NCBI GenBank assembly: GCA_040006755.1
Contig: JBDTWJ010000009.1
Coordinates: 1 to 46,282 of the forward strand
Length of the DNA: 46,282 bases
Direction of reading: 5' to 3'
From: JAENVT01 sp040006755
GTDB lineage: Bacteria; Actinomycetota; Acidimicrobiia; Acidimicrobiales; Ilumatobacteraceae
The stretch's first letter is position 1, and every line of letters begins with the position of its first letter. A program made the translations under genes and the position numbers. Below the pieces are notes generated by a model that was not told where the DNA came from, searched no databases, and saw only the letters and a program-made list of their open reading frames with translations. This document shows positions 9,239 through 16,840 of the stretch, one piece after another.

Positions 9239-10234
9239 CTATCGAGTTCCGTTTTGGGCGAACGGCAAGACCTTCTCGATGTTCGACGAGTCGACGATCG
9301 ACGGACCCGTGAGAACTGAGCCGCCGCCACCCAGGTCGTTGCCGTTGGTGTTCAACAGCCAGAGTGAGTCGACGGCTTCGTAGCCCTGTGCATACGGTTG
9401 GGCGTCGACTGCCATGGCAATCGTGCCGTCCTTGATCGCTTGCGCAGCGGCCACGTTGAGGTCGAACGTCGCCACCTTGGTGGTGGTACCGGCTGTCTTG
9501 ATCGCCTCGAGAGACACGAGCGCGACCGGCGCACCCATGGTCACGATCCAGTCGATCGACGGATCCTGTTGCAGCTTTGCGGTGATCGATGCGTTCACAG
9601 AGGCGTCATCGGACCCGTTGACCTGCATGTTCTCGCTCGCGGCACCGCCCTCGCTCTCCTTCACGCCCTTGCAACGGGCTTCGAGAGCAACCGAGCCCTC
9701 CTGATGGATGACGCACAGGATGTGCTTGCCACCAGCAGCACCGATCCGATCGCCGAGTGCGACGCCACCGAGGTACTCGTCTGAACCGAAGTACATCATC
9801 GCACCGAGTGCTTTCCAGTCGTCGATGCCCGAGTCGAACATGACGACCGGGATCTTTGCGGCGTTCGCAGCCTTCACCACATCGCCCAGCGCCGATGGAC
9901 CGGCAGCCGTCATGGCGATGCCGTCGACACCGGAGTCAATGGCGTTCTGCACCAGCACAGCTTGCTTCGTGAAGTCGGGATCGCTCGAGTATTTCAAGGT
10001 GATCCCGTGCTGCTTCGCAGCCTCATTGGCGCCGGCTTTGACAATGTCCCAGTACGTGTCGCCCGGTGTCTCGTGGGTGATCATCGCGATCGTGAGACCA
10101 CCGTTGGTGAAGTCGCCACCGCCAGCTGCCGGTGTGGAGCCTGTGGAGCTCTTGTCGTCGCTGCCGCAGGCAGCGAGCCCTACAGCGAGCACAATTCCGA
10201 CAATGGCAACGCGACGTAGTCTTGAAAGTTTCAC
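9239..10234 (-). CDS. Sugar ABC transporter substrate-binding lipoprotein
   Basis: 331 aa from a GTG at 10234. This start has a strong RBS (AGGGGG, 5 nt before GTG) and gives a compact lipoprotein signal: basic MKLSRLRR, hydrophobic VAIVGIVLAVG and lipobox LAAC with Cys23. A longer ATG-initiated frame would bury the signal peptide. The mature part is a Peripla_BP_4 (ribose/galactose-binding) fold: LTIAMITHETPGDTYW, then NAIDSGVDGIAMTAAG, then FDSGIDDWKALGAMMYFGSDEY and WIVTMGAPVALVSLEAI. A low-complexity Ser/Thr/Gly linker follows the Cys. It is the first gene of the polycistron. The ligand is probably a monosaccharide or polyol but is not identifiable. Confidence 0.93.
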   Translation of the reverse strand: MKLSRLRRVAIVGIVLAVGLAACGSDDKSSTGSTPAAGGGDFTNGGLTIAMITHETPGDTYWDIVKAGANEAAKQHGITLKYSSDPDFTKQAVLVQNAIDSGVDGIAMTAAGPSALGDVVKAANAAKIPVVMFDSGIDDWKALGAMMYFGSDEYLGGVALGDRIGAAGGKHILCVIHQEGSVALEARCKGVKESEGGAASENMQVNGSDDASVNASITAKLQQDPSIDWIVTMGAPVALVSLEAIKTAGTTTKVATFDLNVAAAQAIKDGTIAMAVDAQPYAQGYEAVDSLWLLNTNGNDLGGGGSVLTGPSIVDSSNIEKVLPFAQNGTR

Positions 10235-10268
10235 AGTTTCCCCCTGAGCCTTAGGTCGCCCGGTTGGG

Positions 10269-10297
10269 AGTGTGGACATCGAAAGTGTGTTTGTCAA
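10269..10297 (-). promoter_or_regulatory. Candidate promoter of the sugar operon
   Basis: On the minus strand a perfect TTGACA (10297-10292) is followed after 17 nt by CACACT (10274-10269), a weak -10. Transcription would start about 28 nt before the GTG at 10234. Slightly further upstream is a small hairpin with 7-bp arms (10329-10335 and 10340-10346, TTCG loop on the minus strand) that could be an operator or a leader element. No regulator gene for this operon is visible nearby. Confidence 0.4.
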
Positions 10298-10487
10298 GCT
10301 CTCGATCTCAACTATGAAAAAGTGTCAGTCGGCATCGAAATGCCGATTGCTGGGAGAGTCGATGGGCCCCTCATGGGGCGGTGAGTGCTCGCGGCGGCCC
10401 GTTCCTCGTCTCCTCCCCACCGATGTCGACGCGCTGGCCGTGACGACGGCGTCGTCAGCCGGGACTTGGCCATCTGGCGATGAGCGA

Positions 10488-10582
10488 TGAGCCGCCAGAG
10501 ACCGCACATCTCTCATCGCGTTCGCGGTGGTCGGGACCGCGATGAGAGATGTGCGGCGCCAGGCGGCTCACCTCTCATCGCG
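10488..10582. repeat. Long two-tier inverted repeat with an extra half-copy
   Basis: Outer arms TGAGCCGCC (10488-10496) and GGCGGCTCA (10562-10570) flank perfect 19-bp inner arms at 10502-10520 and 10538-10556 (CCGCACATCTCTCATCGCG and its complement). The tiers are separated by a symmetrical 5x5-nt mismatch, with a 17-nt loop between inner arms. A further direct copy of CTCTCATCGCG follows at 10572-10582. The stretch from about 10350 to 10690 holds no convincing gene. The element lies between divergent units, so it is not a simple convergent terminator. It may be a REP-like dispersed repeat or a regulatory RNA/DNA structure. Confidence 0.8.
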
Positions 10583-10696
10583 TGGGACCTGGAGGGGGTT
10601 GGCCCGCGACGTTTGGGTAGGAGTCGAATGTCCCGTGAGGCAGACAAGGCACGAAATCTCCGGCCGGTCCGGACAATTAGTACCTGGTCTCGGACC

Positions 10697-10725
10697 TTGA
10701 CAGATCCGACGACCTTCATTAGTCT
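10697..10725 (+). promoter_or_regulatory. Candidate promoter before the TetR remnant
   Basis: A perfect TTGACA (10697-10702) is followed after exactly 17 nt by TAGTCT (10720-10725), which keeps only the most conserved -10 positions. The ATG of the TetR remnant lies 8 nt further on. If active, this could still drive the downstream MBL-fold gene. Confidence 0.35.
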
Positions 10726-10732
10726 TCGAACG

Positions 10733-11196
10733 ATGTTAGATATTCCGATCTGCGATCGATATGCCGAACTGCGTGAGGCGACGGTGGCGGAAAATCTCGA
10801 TGCAGCGTGGACGCTGGTACGTCGCGGGGGGCTCGCCGCGCTTGCGATTCGCGACCGTGCTCGCCTCGTCGGGGTGCAGGCACCGTCGCTCTACTCGTAT
10901 CGATTCCAAGAACGGGATCTACGACGCCATGTGCGCGCAGGGCGTCAAGGCGTACCTCGACGAGGAAGCGCGCGTGGTTTCGACCGGCGGCCCGCGAGCC
11001 GGTGTGCGCTTCTTCGAAGCTGTTGGCCCGTCGTCACGGCCAACCGTTCACACTCGAACTCACGGGGCCGGCCGGAGGCATGTTCATGTATGGTTCCGGC
11101 GGCGATGTGATGACCCTCGACGCCGTCGAGTTCTGCCGCATTCTCTCTGGTCGGGCATCCTGCACCGGCCTACTCGCACAGGAGGTTCCATTCTGA
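10733..11196 (+). pseudogene. Chimeric pseudogene: TetR regulator N-terminus joined to a maleylpyruvate isomerase tail
   Basis: From ATG 10733 the frame encodes a clear TetR DNA-binding domain (LREATVAENLDAAWTLV, then ALAIRDRARLVGVQAPSLYSY). Near 10900 the match moves to another frame (DSKNGIYDAMCAQGVKAYL), as if 2 nt were lost. Near 11020 it moves again to a third frame whose product (QPFTLELTGPAGG, then DAVEFCRILSGRA, TGLLAQEVPF) resembles the C-terminus of mycothiol-dependent maleylpyruvate-isomerase-family proteins, not a TetR ligand domain. Two frameshifts plus a change of family indicate deletion and fusion of two former genes. The final TGA overlaps the ATG of the next gene (TGATG). 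Confidence 0.7.
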
Positions 11197-11909
11197 TGGA
11201 GACACGTGTCACGGAGGTCGCCGACGGCATCCACCAACTCACCACCCACATTCCCGATATCGACTTCGGCTTCAACCAATACGTGATCACCGGCGACGAG
11301 CCGTTGATCTTCCACACCGGCATGCGCGGTTTCTTCCCCCTCATCTCCGCCGCGGTAGCCAGCGTCATCACGTTGGACACACTTCGGTGGGTGTCGTTCG
11401 GTCACGTCGAGGCCGACGAGTGCGGTGCGATGAACGAGTTCCTCGCCGCAGCGCCACAGGCAACCGTCGCCCAAGGTGCCACAGGCTGCATGGTGTCGAT
11501 CGGCGACCTGGCTGATCGGGCGCCTCGCGCACTCTCCAATGGCGAGGTGCTCGACATCGGTGGGCATCGGATCCGGTGGATCGACACTCCGCACGTCCCT
11601 CACGGCTGGGAGGCAGGTGTGATCTTCGACGAGACCACCGGCACCCTGTTCTGTGGCGACCTCTTCACTCGCTGGAGTGCGTATGAGGCGACCACTACCG
11701 ATGATGTTCTCGCTCCGGCGTTGGCGCTCGACGCGACCGACGACTTCGGGTCGTGGTCGCTGAGACCCAACAGTGGTGACATCGTTCGTCAGCTTGCCGA
11801 ACTCGACGTCAAGACGCTCGCGCCCATGCACGGCTCCGCATTCACCGGCGATTGTAAGACGCCACTCCGCGGCCTCGCTACTGCGCTCGACGAACGGATT
11901 GCACGCTGA
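11196..11909 (+). CDS. MBL-fold protein, flavodiiron/ODP-like
   Basis: 237 aa from the ATG at 11196, preceded by AGGAGG 10 nt upstream. The metallo-beta-lactamase fold resembles the N-terminal module of flavodiiron proteins and diiron oxygen sensors: GHVEADECG (69-77) in place of the usual HxExDH, then His133/His136 in DTPHVPHGWEAG, Asp155 in FCGDLF and His212 in LAPMHGSAF. The residue after the Asp of the first motif is Glu where flavodiiron proteins have His, so the metal site differs. There is no flavodoxin domain, so it cannot by itself be a complete flavodiiron reductase. Oxygen/NO sensing or a hydrolase role are both possible. The gene probably once sat behind the now decayed maleylpyruvate isomerase gene. 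Confidence 0.85.
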   Translation: METRVTEVADGIHQLTTHIPDIDFGFNQYVITGDEPLIFHTGMRGFFPLISAAVASVITLDTLRWVSFGHVEADECGAMNEFLAAAPQATVAQGATGCMVSIGDLADRAPRALSNGEVLDIGGHRIRWIDTPHVPHGWEAGVIFDETTGTLFCGDLFTRWSAYEATTTDDVLAPALALDATDDFGSWSLRPNSGDIVRQLAELDVKTLAPMHGSAFTGDCKTPLRGLATALDERIAR

Positions 11910-11981
11910 ATCGAGGTTGAACGATCCCACGGACTTCTGGAGCGCGGATGAACGCAGCCCGCTAGCGTCGCTCGGCGAGTC

Positions 11982-12509
11982 ATGACACAGCGTGTGGGAT
12001 TCCTCCGAGCCGTCAATGTTGGCAGGCGAACGGTGCGTATGTCGCAGCTCGTGTCGGCTTGCGAAGGTCTCGGCTACAGCGACGTGTCGACGCATGGCAA
12101 CAGCGGGAATGCCGTCTTTGACGCCGTCGGTTCACGGACTGCGATCGAACACGCGATGGAAGGCGCACTCGAGCAGAAATTTGGCTTCGAAGTGACGACG
12201 TTCGTTCGCACGGCCTCCGAATTGCGAAAGGCCTTGCGAGCGTCTCCATTTTCATTGCGCGACGACGACACCTACTTCATCACCTTCCTGAAGAAGGTGC
12301 CGTCAGCGGCGACGGCCAAGGCGCTGGAGTCCGCGTCCAATGACTTCGACACCCTCGTCGTCATCGGGCGCGATGTGCATTGGCGCATGCGTGGGAAGTC
12401 GACCGACACCAAGGTGAAGAGCAAGACCTGGGGCCTCGTCGGTGATCGTGCCAGCACGAGTCGCAACGTCAACAACTTGCGGAAGCTCGTGGCCAAGCTC
12501 GATTCGTGA
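11982..12509 (+). CDS. DUF1697 family protein
   Basis: 175 aa, full length for the family. The diagnostic N-terminus is present: FLRAVNVGRRTVRMSQLVSAC, then LGYSDVSTHGNSGNAVFDA, the pattern by which DUF1697 proteins are recognised. The C-terminal KVKSKTWGLVGDRASTSRN region is also typical, where most relatives have TxRNxxT. The biochemical role of the family is unknown. It is a stand-alone cytosolic protein. The next gene starts 22 nt after its stop but has its own candidate leaderless promoter. Confidence 0.88.
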   Translation: MTQRVGFLRAVNVGRRTVRMSQLVSACEGLGYSDVSTHGNSGNAVFDAVGSRTAIEHAMEGALEQKFGFEVTTFVRTASELRKALRASPFSLRDDDTYFITFLKKVPSAATAKALESASNDFDTLVVIGRDVHWRMRGKSTDTKVKSKTWGLVGDRASTSRNVNNLRKLVAKLDS

Positions 12510-12518
12510 GTCTGCGCG

Positions 12519-12524
12519 TAGCAT
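12519..12524 (+). promoter_or_regulatory. Leaderless -10 element (TAGCAT)
   Basis: TAGCAT ends 6 nt before the ATG at 12531, so transcription would begin at the start codon itself. No Shine-Dalgarno sequence precedes that ATG, which supports leaderless initiation as is common in actinobacteria. Confidence 0.55.
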
Positions 12525-12530
12525 GGCGCA

Positions 12531-12977
12531 ATGGCACTCAAAGGTGAATATGAGCCGAGTCCGGCAGAGTGGGTACGTGACCAAGTCGAGCAGTACGAAG
12601 CCTCGGGTGGCGCCAAGGCAAACACCCTGCGCGAGACGGGGCTTGCGATCATCGTCGTCACAACGCTCGGTGCGAAGAGCGGCAAGATCCGCAAGATCCC
12701 ACTCATGAGGGTCGAGCACGACGGCGAGTACGCCCTCGTCGCGTCGAAGGGCGGAGCCCCGGCACATCCCGTCTGGTACTACAACTTGAAGGACAGCAAG
12801 GGTCCGATCGAGATTCAGGACGGCCCCGCACCGGCCGAGTTCGGCGTGCGCGAGATCAACGGCGACGAGCGCGCTGCATGGTGGGACCGGGCTGTCGCTG
12901 CTTTCCCGCCGTATGCGGAGTACCAGGCGAAGACCGAGCGCCAGATCCCGGTTTTCGTCGCCTCACCGCGTCGCTGA
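12531..12977 (+). CDS. Nitroreductase/quinone reductase family deazaflavin-dependent oxidoreductase
   Basis: 148 aa, typical for the DUF385/Ddn family of split-barrel proteins that bind the deazaflavin F420 and reduce quinones, nitroimidazoles or related compounds. Visible family features: WVRDQVEQYEASGG at 14-27, TTLGAKSGKIRKIPLMRVEHDG (about 44-65; the TxGRxSGxxRxxPL signature), then VASKGGAPAHPVWYYNL (about 71-87) and the C-terminal AFPPYAEYQAKTERQIPVFV. Its presence implies that the host makes F420, which favours actinobacteria. Stand-alone gene with a leaderless promoter. Confidence 0.9.
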   Translation: MALKGEYEPSPAEWVRDQVEQYEASGGAKANTLRETGLAIIVVTTLGAKSGKIRKIPLMRVEHDGEYALVASKGGAPAHPVWYYNLKDSKGPIEIQDGPAPAEFGVREINGDERAAWWDRAVAAFPPYAEYQAKTERQIPVFVASPRR

Positions 12978-13002
12978 AACCCGGCGCCAGCGCACCGATT
13001 GC

Positions 13003-13310
13003 TCAGGTGATGCTCGTGTCGAGCGTGGTGCCTTGGGAGATCCCGTGGTTCGTCGACGTGTCGTAGTCGTCGCTCGCCTGTTGCAGGTCTCGCGTGCGCT
13101 GTTCGAAGGCCGCCCAAGCGTCGGTCTGCGGCATGCCCACGAGCTAGTCCTCGAAGTTGTCGATGTATGAGTAGGCCAGGGTGTAGTGACACATCTCGTG
13201 TGCCAACTGCACCGACCGACCTCGTCCATGTTCCAACCGTTCATCTCGTCGTAGAGAACCTGAAGGGTGTCGCCCCAAAGTCCGGAGAATCGCCGGCCGA
13301 TTGGTTCCAC
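13003..13310 (-). pseudogene. Decayed gene for an HExxH (zincin-like) protein
   Basis: The minus strand encodes GRRFSGLWGDTLQVLYDEMN in one frame (start side near 13310). Around 13205-13218 the coherent reading moves to another frame giving SVQLAHEMCHYTLAYSYIDN. That frame is broken by an in-frame TAG at 13144-13146 and then continues (MPQTDAWAAFEQRTRDLQQ) to a TGA at 13003-13005. HEMCH fits the HExxH zinc-peptidase signature. One frameshift plus one nonsense codon in an otherwise protein-like sequence indicates a pseudogene. I do not recognise the family, and the upstream part beyond 13310 is not traceable. Confidence 0.5.
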
Positions 13311-13400
13311 GTCGTCATGCTGCGATCCTGCACCATCGACTTATCGGCGCTGGCCTATTGGGCAATTTGCCGGGCAGGTCTTCGGCGTTCGCGAGCCGAG

Positions 13401-13406
13401 TACGGT
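13401..13406 (+). promoter_or_regulatory. Leaderless -10 element (TACGGT)
   Basis: TACGGT followed by 7 nt (CACCGGA) and then the ATG at 13414, with no Shine-Dalgarno. This spacing places the transcription start at the initiation codon and is the main reason for choosing that start over the longer frame. Confidence 0.5.
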
Positions 13407-13413
13407 CACCGGA

Positions 13414-13815
13414 ATGGTCAGTGTCGACGAGGCCGCACAGATGGCGTCGGAGTTGCCCGAGGTCACCGAGGGCGAGCGCTACGGAAATCGCACGTGGTCC
13501 GTCGGGGACAATGCGTTCGCATGGGAAAGGCCCTTCAGCAAGGCCGACCTGCGTCGATTCGGTGATGCCACTCCGCCAGATGGTCCGATCCTTGCGGTGC
13601 GCGTCGACGACCTCGGCGAGAAAGCAGCGGTGCTTGCGGCGAACCACAAGGGCTTCTTCACCATTCCGCATTTCGATGGTTACCCAGCCGTCTTGATCCA
13701 GTTGAAGGCGGTCGGGAAGCGAGCATTGGGCGAAGCGATCGTCGACAGCTGGCTCTCGTGCGCGCCGCGCAAGCTCGCCGACGAATACATCCAGAACGAA
13801 TCGAAGCGCGAGTAG
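13414..13815 (+). CDS. MmcQ/YjbR family protein
   Basis: 133 aa. The single-domain fold shows the usual pattern: ELPEVTEGERYGNRTWSVGDNAFAW near the N-terminus (the xGxxWxVxxKxFAW motif), ILAVRVDDLGEKAAVLA in the middle and FFTIPHFDGYPAVLIQL followed by a C-terminal AIVDSWLSCAPRKLADEY helix. Proteins of this family have a CyaY-like DNA-binding fold, and no catalytic role is established. Convergent with the FtsX-type permease gene, whose stop lies 17 nt away. No terminator is visible between them. Confidence 0.88.
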   Translation: MVSVDEAAQMASELPEVTEGERYGNRTWSVGDNAFAWERPFSKADLRRFGDATPPDGPILAVRVDDLGEKAAVLAANHKGFFTIPHFDGYPAVLIQLKAVGKRALGEAIVDSWLSCAPRKLADEYIQNESKRE

Positions 13816-13832
13816 CCGCGGACGTTGCCTCG

Positions 13833-16247
13833 CTACTCCGAACGGAGCGCGTCGGCGATGCGCAATCGGCCAGCCGTGCGCGCCGGGAACGACGCAATCG
13901 TGTTCAGAACGACCACGAATCCGAGTGCGCCGAGAGCGAGCAGTGCGAGCGGGAACGATGCATCTCCTGCCACACCTATCGACGTTGCGATGGACGACCA
14001 CACCACGCGCCCAATGAGGGCACCGATCGGCACACCGATCGCCAAGGCGATCACCGTGATGGTCGTCGCTTGCCCGAGGATCACGGCGCGACGTTGCGCA
14101 GACGCGAAGCCGAGGGCGCTGAGAATGCCGAGCTCGCGCCGTCGACGCCGCACCGTGACGATCAGCGCATGGCTCGTCGCAATGATGCCGAGCGCTGCCA
14201 GCGCCCCGCCCGCTAGGAGCGGAAACTGCTGCACGTCGAGCAGACCATCAACCTCGGGCGGCGCGGCGGGCCTGATGAAGCCCACGCCTGCCTGGGTATT
14301 CGTGTCGATTCCCCGGCGCGCCAACGCTGCGTCGCTGTCGACGCCGGAGGCCCAACGAACAACCAAATACGGCGTGCCGACGTCATTTCCGCCCGCCCCG
14401 AGTAGGAGTCGATCGCCTGCCTTGGCAGTCAGCACCGCGCCGGTAGCGACCGCAGTCGGTTCACCGATGGTCGGGAAGGCGATGACCCCGACGATTCGCA
14501 ACTGCTCGCTCACCTGACTGCGCGAGGTCACCGTCACCGATGTGCCCAGTTCGACGCCGACGTCGCGCATCGTGTCGCGACCAACCGCGATCTCATCGTC
14601 CGCGCTCGGTGCGCGACCCTCGATGACAGTCGGTGCGATGCCACCCTTCACGGGATCGACCGTCATCGAGATTGCCTCGACACCGTTGATCGAGAGCTGC
14701 TCGTCGTACAACACGATGGCGGCGGCCTCGATCTCGGGGTCGGCCACGAGCGCCTCACGGTCTGGTTCTCCCGCGGCCTCGTCGGCCGGGTTTGCATTCT
14801 CTGCGGCGAACACGGTGGGCGGGAGTGCCACGTCCCACGTCGTGCCCCAGCGATCCGGAATAGCAACGAATCGATGGAGGCTTGCGCCGATGACAGCGAC
14901 GGCGACCAGTCCGACCACGCCCACGAGTGCCCCGGCAAGGGCCGGGCGGACGGGTGCCGACGAGCGGGACGGCGCGCTGAGGGCAAAGCGCACCCCCGTG
15001 CCGGGGGCCGGACGCAGCGAGCGCGCGGCTCGATCGACGAGTCGCGGCACGCGCAGCAAGCTGGATTCAGTGCTCCGGCCGCGCGACACCAGCCGAGCCG
15101 CTGCAGCGGCAGCGATGAAAGTCAGAATCGCCAAGAATGCGGCGCTGGCCGCAAGCAAGATGATGGCGTCGGCGTGCGCACCGGGGTCAGGATCCACACG
15201 ACGAGCCGCGCCCACCGGGAACAGCGGCGACAGCGCCACAGCGACCAGAGGCGCCAACAGCACCCCTCCGACGAGCGCCGGCAGCACGCAAAGGAACACA
15301 AGTGCGCGTCGCTCGGAATCTGTCGTTCCCAACGCGAGCAGAACATCGATATCGGGCCCCAACGCGCTCTGATGACGTGCCGTTGCCGAACCGATCCACA
15401 GGAGGCCGGCGACGCCGATGACCAACGCCATTGCGAGGAGCGCCGCAGTGACCACCGAGATCGAGTCGGCGACAGTGCGCTCTCCGTGGCCGACATTGAT
15501 GCTCGGTAGATGCTCGCCGCCGTAGGCCGCAGCGATCGCGGCGGTGAACTGATCGACGGCCCCCGGCTGATCGACGAGTCGGACCATGTGGCTGCGCGAG
15601 CCGATGCCGATGGTCGTGCCGTACTTCTCCCAGAACGCGGGTGTCGTGAGCGTGAGCGTCGTACCTCGGCCGAACGAGTTGAGGTCGAACCCAGTGCGAA
15701 CGATCCCAACCACACGCAGCTTCAGCTGTGGCCCATCCAGCGACCTGGGCTCTTGTCCGGCGGTGAAGAAGGCCTCGGCTTGCTCTGGGCTCAGCGAGCC
15801 GAACTCGAACAGGTCGCCGACGTGGAGCCCAAGCCTGCGCGCCGCGGCGTCGGACAGTGCCACTTCATCGGGCTCGTTGGGGTCCGCACGGCGGCCATCG
15901 AGCAGCACGCCTCGCTCGACGTTCGCTCCGCGTTGGGAGGTGGGCGCGAAGATGACGCCGACCGCGTCGACGTCGACGAACAGGAAGGCGAGGTCATTTG
16001 TGCTCTCGACGAGCGGACCGTCGAGCACCTCGAGCAGTGCAGGAGGGTCGGGTGTCGTGACATCGGCGGCTACGAACACATCGAGCGTCTGTCCGGCATC
16101 GTGGAAGCGATCGAGCGCGCTTGCTGAACGTCGCGCTCCTGCGATCGCCGCCATGACTCCAGCACCTGTGAGACCGATCATGATCGCCAGAACGACCAGC
16201 GATCGCCAACGCGTCCGCCAGCTGTGCATGAGGAACACTCTCGTCAC
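13833..16247 (-). CDS. FtsX-like ABC transporter permease (MacB-type, two FtsX domains)
   Basis: 804 aa from a GTG at 16247 (GAGAGG lies 8 nt upstream); a longer frame exists but begins inside the divergent gene's leader. One N-terminal helix (SLVVLAIMIGLTGAGVMAAI) is followed by a large MacB-like extracytoplasmic domain, three helices (MALVIGVAGLLWIG, RALVFLCVLPALVGGVLL, AIILLAASAAFLAILTF), then a second unit (AGALVGVVGLVAVAVIGAS, a soluble domain, then LAALGIIATSHALIVTV, ATTITVIALAIGVPIGALIG, PLALLALGALGFVVVLN). The C-terminal RIADALRSE is typical. Such permeases export lipids, peptides or drugs, or act as mechanotransmitters, with a separate ATPase. None is encoded next to it, which is unusual. 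Confidence 0.88.
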   Translation of the reverse strand: MTRVFLMHSWRTRWRSLVVLAIMIGLTGAGVMAAIAGARRSASALDRFHDAGQTLDVFVAADVTTPDPPALLEVLDGPLVESTNDLAFLFVDVDAVGVIFAPTSQRGANVERGVLLDGRRADPNEPDEVALSDAAARRLGLHVGDLFEFGSLSPEQAEAFFTAGQEPRSLDGPQLKLRVVGIVRTGFDLNSFGRGTTLTLTTPAFWEKYGTTIGIGSRSHMVRLVDQPGAVDQFTAAIAAAYGGEHLPSINVGHGERTVADSISVVTAALLAMALVIGVAGLLWIGSATARHQSALGPDIDVLLALGTTDSERRALVFLCVLPALVGGVLLAPLVAVALSPLFPVGAARRVDPDPGAHADAIILLAASAAFLAILTFIAAAAAARLVSRGRSTESSLLRVPRLVDRAARSLRPAPGTGVRFALSAPSRSSAPVRPALAGALVGVVGLVAVAVIGASLHRFVAIPDRWGTTWDVALPPTVFAAENANPADEAAGEPDREALVADPEIEAAAIVLYDEQLSINGVEAISMTVDPVKGGIAPTVIEGRAPSADDEIAVGRDTMRDVGVELGTSVTVTSRSQVSEQLRIVGVIAFPTIGEPTAVATGAVLTAKAGDRLLLGAGGNDVGTPYLVVRWASGVDSDAALARRGIDTNTQAGVGFIRPAAPPEVDGLLDVQQFPLLAGGALAALGIIATSHALIVTVRRRRRELGILSALGFASAQRRAVILGQATTITVIALAIGVPIGALIGRVVWSSIATSIGVAGDASFPLALLALGALGFVVVLNTIASFPARTAGRLRIADALRSE

Positions 16248-16354
16248 GCGTCCATCCTCTCGCGTACAGCCAATCACACCGCACAGATCGGGCCAGGCGT
16301 GCTGACATGCGGCAAGAGGTGGTGCTGGTGTCCCCTGCGTTTCCTGGCCTCGTC

Positions 16355-16360
16355 TACGCT
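16355..16360 (+). promoter_or_regulatory. Leaderless -10 element (TACGCT)
   Basis: TACGCT is followed by 6 nt (GATCGC) and the GTG at 16367. No Shine-Dalgarno precedes that GTG. The arrangement matches leaderless transcription and decides the start of the GlcG-like gene. Confidence 0.5.
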
Positions 16361-16366
16361 GATCGC

Positions 16367-16792
16367 GTGACAGCATTGAAACTCAAGACCGCAATCGCCG
16401 TCATCGAGGCGTCGCTTGCCGCGGCAGCGGAGTCGGGGTTCCGGCCGATGGCGGTCGTCGTGCTCGACGAGGCTGGTCACATGGTGTCGGCCCAACGACA
16501 GGACGGAGCGACCATGTTCCGGATCGATGTCGCAACGGGCAAGGCGTGGGCGGCGGTTGCGATGGGAGCATCCAGTCGCGTGCTCGGCGAGCGTGCGGCA
16601 TCGAATCCCAACTTCTTCGTCTCGTTGGCCTCGACGGCGCACGGTCGCTTCCTTCCGCAGACCGGAGCCGTCCTGATCAAAGATCAAGAGGGTGCCGTGG
16701 TCGGCGCGGTCGGTGCGTCCGGCGGGACTGGCGACGAAGACGAACAGATCTGTATCGCCGGCGTGGAGGCGGTCGGCTTGGTAGCCGGCTGA
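16367..16792 (+). CDS. GlcG/HbpS-like (DUF336) protein
   Basis: 141 aa from GTG 16367. An in-frame ATG at 16307 would add 20 residues with no family similarity. The fold is typical: ALKLKTAIAVIEASLAAA helix, then MAVVVLDEAGHMVSAQRQDG, KAWAAVAMGASSR and GAVLIKDQEGAVVGAVGASG with a C-terminal DEQICIAGVEAVGL helix. Members bind haem (HbpS) or cobalamin-related ligands, or occur with glycolate and diol-degradation genes. The ligand here is unknown. The usual GGVSGG-like glycine loop reads GASGGTGDEDEQ. Convergent with the MFS gene 48 nt away. A 7-bp stem (16834-16840 and 16843-16849) at the shared end may weakly terminate. Confidence 0.85.
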   Translation: MTALKLKTAIAVIEASLAAAAESGFRPMAVVVLDEAGHMVSAQRQDGATMFRIDVATGKAWAAVAMGASSRVLGERAASNPNFFVSLASTAHGRFLPQTGAVLIKDQEGAVVGAVGASGGTGDEDEQICIAGVEAVGLVAG

Positions 16793-16840
16793 TCGCTTGT
16801 AGTTCGCTCGCTTTGGAAATGCAAGACCGCAAGGGCGACT

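Noticed and set aside
11034..12095. 353-codon minus-strand frame opposite the MBL and DUF1697 genes
   Set aside because: Both plus-strand genes are clear; the frame spans their boundary and has no recognisable domain.
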